A stretch of 64,000 nucleotides of DNA from Arthrobacter bambusae. Its GTDB lineage: Bacteria > Actinomycetota > Actinomycetes > Actinomycetales > Micrococcaceae. The notes beneath the pieces are model-generated. The model was not told where the DNA came from. It saw nothing but the letters and a program-made list of their open reading frames with translations, and did no database searches. Shown here one piece after another: positions 61,093 through 64,000 of this stretch. The stretch's first letter is position 1. The number at the start of each line of letters is the position of its first letter. The position numbers and the translations under genes were made by a program. The DNA is taken from positions 1 to 64,000 of the forward strand of contig NZ_JAHHZS010000014.1 of NCBI RefSeq assembly GCF_022606295.1, written 5' to 3'.

Positions 61093-61150
61093 TGTCTTCT
61101 TTGCCTGAGACACCGGGCTGTGCCAGCCTCAGGCGCCCAGGACGCGACGC

Positions 61151-61399
61151 TTAGGAAGCGCGGCGCGCGCGGGCGGCACGACGCTTGAGTGCGCGTCGTT
61201 CGTCTTCGCTCATTCCGCCCCAGACGCCGGCGTCCTGGCCCGATTCGAGGGCCCACTGAAGGCATGTGTCCACGACGGGGCAGCGGCGGCAGACACTCTT
61301 CGCTTCCTCGATCTGGAGAAGCGCAGGGCCGGTGTTGCCTACTGGGAAGAAAAGCTCCGGGTCCTTGTCAAGGCAGGCTGCGCGGTTACGCCAATCCAT
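61151..61399 (-). CDS. whiB1: WhiB-family iron-sulfur regulator (WhiB1)
   Basis: An 82-residue protein with the four cluster cysteines at 9, 37, 40 and 46 (AACLDKD, VCRRCPVVDTC) and the GVWGG turn at 58-62, followed by the basic tail RRALKRRAARARRAS. It begins MDWRNRAACLDKDPELFFPV, as in WhiB1, which binds a [4Fe-4S] cluster, reacts with nitric oxide and partners the primary sigma factor. GGAG is 12 bases before the ATG. A CRP-type site at 61441-61456 fits the known CRP control of mycobacterial whiB1. Confidence 0.94.
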   Translation of the reverse strand: MDWRNRAACLDKDPELFFPVGNTGPALLQIEEAKSVCRRCPVVDTCLQWALESGQDAGVWGGMSEDERRALKRRAARARRAS

Positions 61400-61440
61400 G
61401 CTGATCAGTCACTCCATTCGTGAGTACTAGTTAAGCCTTT

Positions 61441-61456
61441 TGTGAAAATATTCACG
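61441..61456. promoter_or_regulatory. CRP-type binding site upstream of whiB1
   Basis: TGTGAAAATATTCACG matches the CRP/GlxR consensus TGTGA-N6-TCACA except the last base; GTGAA-AATA-TTCAC is perfectly symmetric. It lies 42-57 bp before the whiB1 start in an AT-rich gap. In mycobacteria the CRP homologue controls whiB1 from such a site. Confidence 0.7.
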
Positions 61457-61627
61457 AGAGGCTTCATAGGAAAGGGGACCCATTGGGCCCCCTTGGTCGT
61501 CTGAGTCAAGCGTGTCATGTTAACGCCATGTAAACAAGGGGTTCAAGCGTTTGAAACCGTGAGCGATGCATCACACTGGATGGTGGGCTACTCACAGGTA
61601 TTCGACTATGTCGGGTAGTGTGCCAGT

Positions 61628-62113
61628 GTGTCAAGACCCCCTCTGAACCCTAACCATGACCCAGCGGCGCCCGGCAACGACGGCCAAAGGGCCGGCCACG
61701 ACAACTCCGGCGGAGCAACGCGTCCTGTGGGAATCATTGTCATTTCGATCGTGGTGGTGCTGGAAGCCCTTGCGCTATTGGCAGCGGCGGCACTGTATAT
61801 ATACGAGCTGGTGACCGGAGCTCCGGTGGCCTCCTTCTGGGGTGCCGTGTTTACTTTGGGTCTTCTGCTGGCCTTTTCTGCATTGTTGTTTGCGGTGGGA
61901 CACTTCCTGTTCCGTGGCTACCGTTGGACCCGGGCACCTGCATTGGTTGCCCAGCTATTTGCCCTGACGATCGGCGTTCCCACCATGACCGGAGGGGTAG
62001 TTCCCGCCGGCCTGGCGATGGTGGTGCCGGCTCTGGCCGGAATTCTCTTCTTGTTCGACAAACGTGTCATTGCCTTCGCGTCCCGAACGGGCGGATCCCG
62101 CGCCGCGCTCTGA
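61628..62113 (+). CDS. Four-helix membrane protein, unknown function
   Basis: A 161-residue protein. A polar Pro/Asn/Gly N-terminus of about 30 residues precedes four helices: GIIVISIVVVLEALALLAAA, FWGAVFTLGLLLAFSALLFA, ALVAQLFALTIGVPTMT and LAMVVPALAGILFLFDKRVI. The tail is short and basic. I do not recognise a named family, though similar small proteins beside whiB1 are common in this group. The GTG start at 61628 has no ribosome site; TAGTGT at 61616-61621 would suit a leaderless message but has no good -35. It is divergent from whiB1 and converges on the FtsK-like gene. Confidence 0.75.
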   Translation: MSRPPLNPNHDPAAPGNDGQRAGHDNSGGATRPVGIIVISIVVVLEALALLAAAALYIYELVTGAPVASFWGAVFTLGLLLAFSALLFAVGHFLFRGYRWTRAPALVAQLFALTIGVPTMTGGVVPAGLAMVVPALAGILFLFDKRVIAFASRTGGSRAAL

Positions 62114-62137
62114 CGGATATAACTGCGCCGCATCCCG

Positions 62138-64000
62138 TTAGCTCGGGGCCGCGATGTGGAGAGAACGTGTTTGTCCGTTCTCAATCAGGACTGCACGCCC
62201 TGGCGGTGCGGCTTGTTCGACGTCGACGCGGATGCCGAAGAAATCCCCAGCGGTCGGCGGCCTGTCGCCCAAGAGGATCCCGCTTCCGTGGTTTCGGGCC
62301 AGGGAAGCAAGGGGCGTCCGTTGCAGAAGGGCCGGGCTGTACCCGGCAGTTGCCACCACGGTGAAACCCATGCCGGGAAGCTCAGCAAGGAGTATCCCCG
62401 TTTCGCTGGTGAGGCGCTCGACGTCGTCCACGAGCGGGATCACCTCTGTGCTCACGCGCTTGCGGGTTGCTTCGCGGTGGAATTCCGCCCAAAAGGCGTC
62501 AGGATCGGCATCTCTAGGTGGTGTCCGCCACCGATTGCCTGGATTGAGCAGGGTCAGTGCTGTGAGCAGGGACGACTTGCCCGAACCGGGGCTGCCGAGG
62601 GCGAGGAGGACTGCCGAAGGCGGCAGTGTAATCCACGCAGGTTCGTTCTCGTCCCCTCCGACGCCGAGGAGCACCGATCCCCGCGGACGAGCGCTTGAAT
62701 CTGCAGCGGCTTCGGCTCGGCCGTCCGATGCGAGGTCCGACGCCCGGAGGAATTGCGGCAAGGGATCCACCCGGAACGGGCGCCGTGCAGGCTCTGGGGG
62801 CACACAGTACGGCCAGGCCGCGTTCGGAGGGGGCGCCACGAGTTGGGCGGCTGACGCGTCAACGTCGATGAAACTACCAACCACGACGGCGCGGCCCTTC
62901 AGGGGCTTCATTGCCGCGAAACGCGGCCATGCCAACCGCCCTTCTTCGGTGGTCCCGGTGGGAAAGAACGCCCGGTTGGTGATGGACGCGAACATACGCG
63001 ACGTCACCAGTTCGCGGTCGCCAGTGACAAGAACAACCAGTCCTGACTTTGGTCCATCGCGGACAATGGCGTGGAGGAGGTCTTCGGCCCAGGCCAGCGG
63101 ACCGGTGCGCAATTCGGACATCCACGAACCCCAGCTCGAAATGACCAGCAGAAGGGGGACTTGCCCGGCGCTGGTCCCGGAGGATTGCCGCGTCGACATT
63201 TCGGCAGCGAGTCTCTCCAGGATGCGGACGCCTCTCCTGATGTGGCTGAGTGGGGCAATTGCCCCCACGCGTCCCTGGGCTTCGACGTCGGTGAATGAAC
63301 CGTCTCCGTCAAGGACGTACAGATGGATTTCCTCGGCACTTCCAAGAAGTTGCGCCGCTGCTGCACGACAGGTATCTTCAACTCCGCTTCCAGGAGGGCC
63401 AACGAGTCCAAGATTCCCATGGACGAGCGGGTGCCAGCACAGGCCGGCGACTCGTTGCTGCGTCGGGAAGTCGGCCAAGCCAAGATGGGCTGCCGGGCGT
63501 GCGGAGGTTCCGCTTGCTGCGTGCTTGCCCGGCAGTGAGCTCATGCCGGGGGACTCGTCACAGGAGATGGACTCCGGGAGCGGAGGTGCAACAGGTCTTC
63601 GGAGGGGTCTACGCCCGCGGATGTCCCAAACCCGGTCGATTGCCCTGATGATGGGGCGGACCGCTTCCGCAGGGGTTGCAACGGCACGCTGAGTCTTTGC
63701 CTCCGCGGGTTCAGACCAACCACTGAAGCGGAGCGAGACTGCTGTCGCCAAGGTCATGGTCTTCGAGGGTGGCCGGGCTGTTTCGCTTCTTGAGAGCGTC
63801 GCTGATTGAAATTGCCCCGCATCTTCCGCTCCGCGAACCATGTAGGCGCGACCAGGAAGGGACACTGGAATCGATGCCGCCGCCGGCGAGCTGATGATGT
63901 CCCGGGATTCCAGTTCCGATTGGACGCGAAGGGCAATGCTGGTGGTGACGTTGGCCCGGATGTCCGCACTCAGTGCGCCCTGCGGACGTTGTGTTGCCAT
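62138..64000 (-). CDS. FtsK/SpoIIIE-type ATPase, EccC-like (N-terminus beyond window)
   Basis: At least 620 residues; the reading frame continues past the window edge. The visible start, ATQRPQGALSADIRANVTTS then IALRVQSELESRDIISSP, is the end of a first FtsK/SpoIIIE domain, including the arginine-rich strand after Walker B. A second domain follows with degenerate P-loop GLVGPPGSGVEDTC (Val in place of Lys) and a third with intact GSPGSGKSSLLTAL. Three ATPase domains in a row resemble EccC of type VII secretion, which exports WXG100 proteins. No EsxA/B or other ESX gene is visible; they may lie beyond the edge. Confidence 0.85.
   Translation of the reverse strand: MATQRPQGALSADIRANVTTSIALRVQSELESRDIISSPAAASIPVSLPGRAYMVRGAEDAGQFQSATLSRSETARPPSKTMTLATAVSLRFSGWSEPAEAKTQRAVATPAEAVRPIIRAIDRVWDIRGRRPLRRPVAPPLPESISCDESPGMSSLPGKHAASGTSARPAAHLGLADFPTQQRVAGLCWHPLVHGNLGLVGPPGSGVEDTCRAAAAQLLGSAEEIHLYVLDGDGSFTDVEAQGRVGAIAPLSHIRRGVRILERLAAEMSTRQSSGTSAGQVPLLLVISSWGSWMSELRTGPLAWAEDLLHAIVRDGPKSGLVVLVTGDRELVTSRMFASITNRAFFPTGTTEEGRLAWPRFAAMKPLKGRAVVVGSFIDVDASAAQLVAPPPNAAWPYCVPPEPARRPFRVDPLPQFLRASDLASDGRAEAAADSSARPRGSVLLGVGGDENEPAWITLPPSAVLLALGSPGSGKSSLLTALTLLNPGNRWRTPPRDADPDAFWAEFHREATRKRVSTEVIPLVDDVERLTSETGILLAELPGMGFTVVATAGYSPALLQRTPLASLARNHGSGILLGDRPPTAGDFFGIRVDVEQAAPPGRAVLIENGQTRSLHIAAPS

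Noticed and set aside
1..64000. CRISPR array, toxin-antitoxin or restriction system
   Set aside because: I found no regularly spaced repeats, no cas-like protein, no methylase or endonuclease motif and no small two-gene toxin-antitoxin pair. The short tandem repeats found are spacer-free.

Overview
The window reads as chromosomal DNA of a GC-rich actinobacterium of the Micrococcaceae, most like Arthrobacter or a close relative. The evidence is the gene set and order: mtrA-mtrB-lpqB-comF-hpf-secA, WhiB1, a SigK/RskA pair, PdtaS, the very large NAD-glutamate dehydrogenase and an EccC-like FtsK/SpoIIIE protein, together with GTG/TTG starts and several apparently leaderless genes. It is mostly core genome. 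I see no CRISPR array, prophage, rRNA or intact insertion sequence.

Layout. 1-0.5 kb: two identical initiator tRNA genes, each with its own terminator. 0.5-5.3 kb: a small membrane protein, then an operon behind two tandem palindromes coding EtfB, EtfA, a four-helix b-type cytochrome and an acyl-CoA dehydrogenase. 5.4-10.3 kb: PspA and a TPM-domain coiled-coil protein on the minus strand, divergent from an HtrA-like membrane protease. 10.6-15.1 kb: a second etfBA pair followed by a PIG-L deacetylase, then gluconokinase and gluconate permease. 15.2-19.2 kb, minus strand: a TipA-like MerR regulator, RskA, SigK, TrmL and a J-domain protein. 19.4-25.2 kb: a lipid kinase, a truncated small membrane gene, a Cys-rich HTH regulator, a cysteine desulfurase, a convergent FAD reductase and MnmA. 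25.2-31.0 kb: a complete peptide ABC transporter behind a LacI-type palindrome. 31.1-34.0 kb: an F420-reductase-like protein, chorismate mutase, a MetE-like protein without cysteines, and a DUF4166 protein.

34.1-39.6 kb is a tightly coupled minus-strand envelope operon (membrane protein, DUF4129, DUF4350, MoxR ATPase, DUF58), divergent from mtrA-mtrB-lpqB, which control and support envelope growth and division. ComF, long-form HPF, a YcaQ-type DNA glycosylase and SecA follow. 50.2-54.6 kb is a less familiar cluster: Rv3235-like and LysM proteins on one strand, and an unknown protein, a BldC-like HTH, a SAF-domain protein and a CpaE-like ATPase with an altered P-loop around it. 54.7-61.0 kb: glutamate dehydrogenase and PdtaS. 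61.1-64.0 kb: WhiB1 with a CRP-type site, a membrane protein, and an FtsK/EccC-like ATPase that runs off the window.

No clearly new defence or mobile system is visible. The points most worth checking are the MetE-like protein without zinc ligands, the SAF/CpaE-like cluster, the shared regulatory element linking the Cys-rich regulator to the FAD reductase, the ETF-cytochrome-dehydrogenase operon, and the MerR promoter that appears to give a leaderless transcript.
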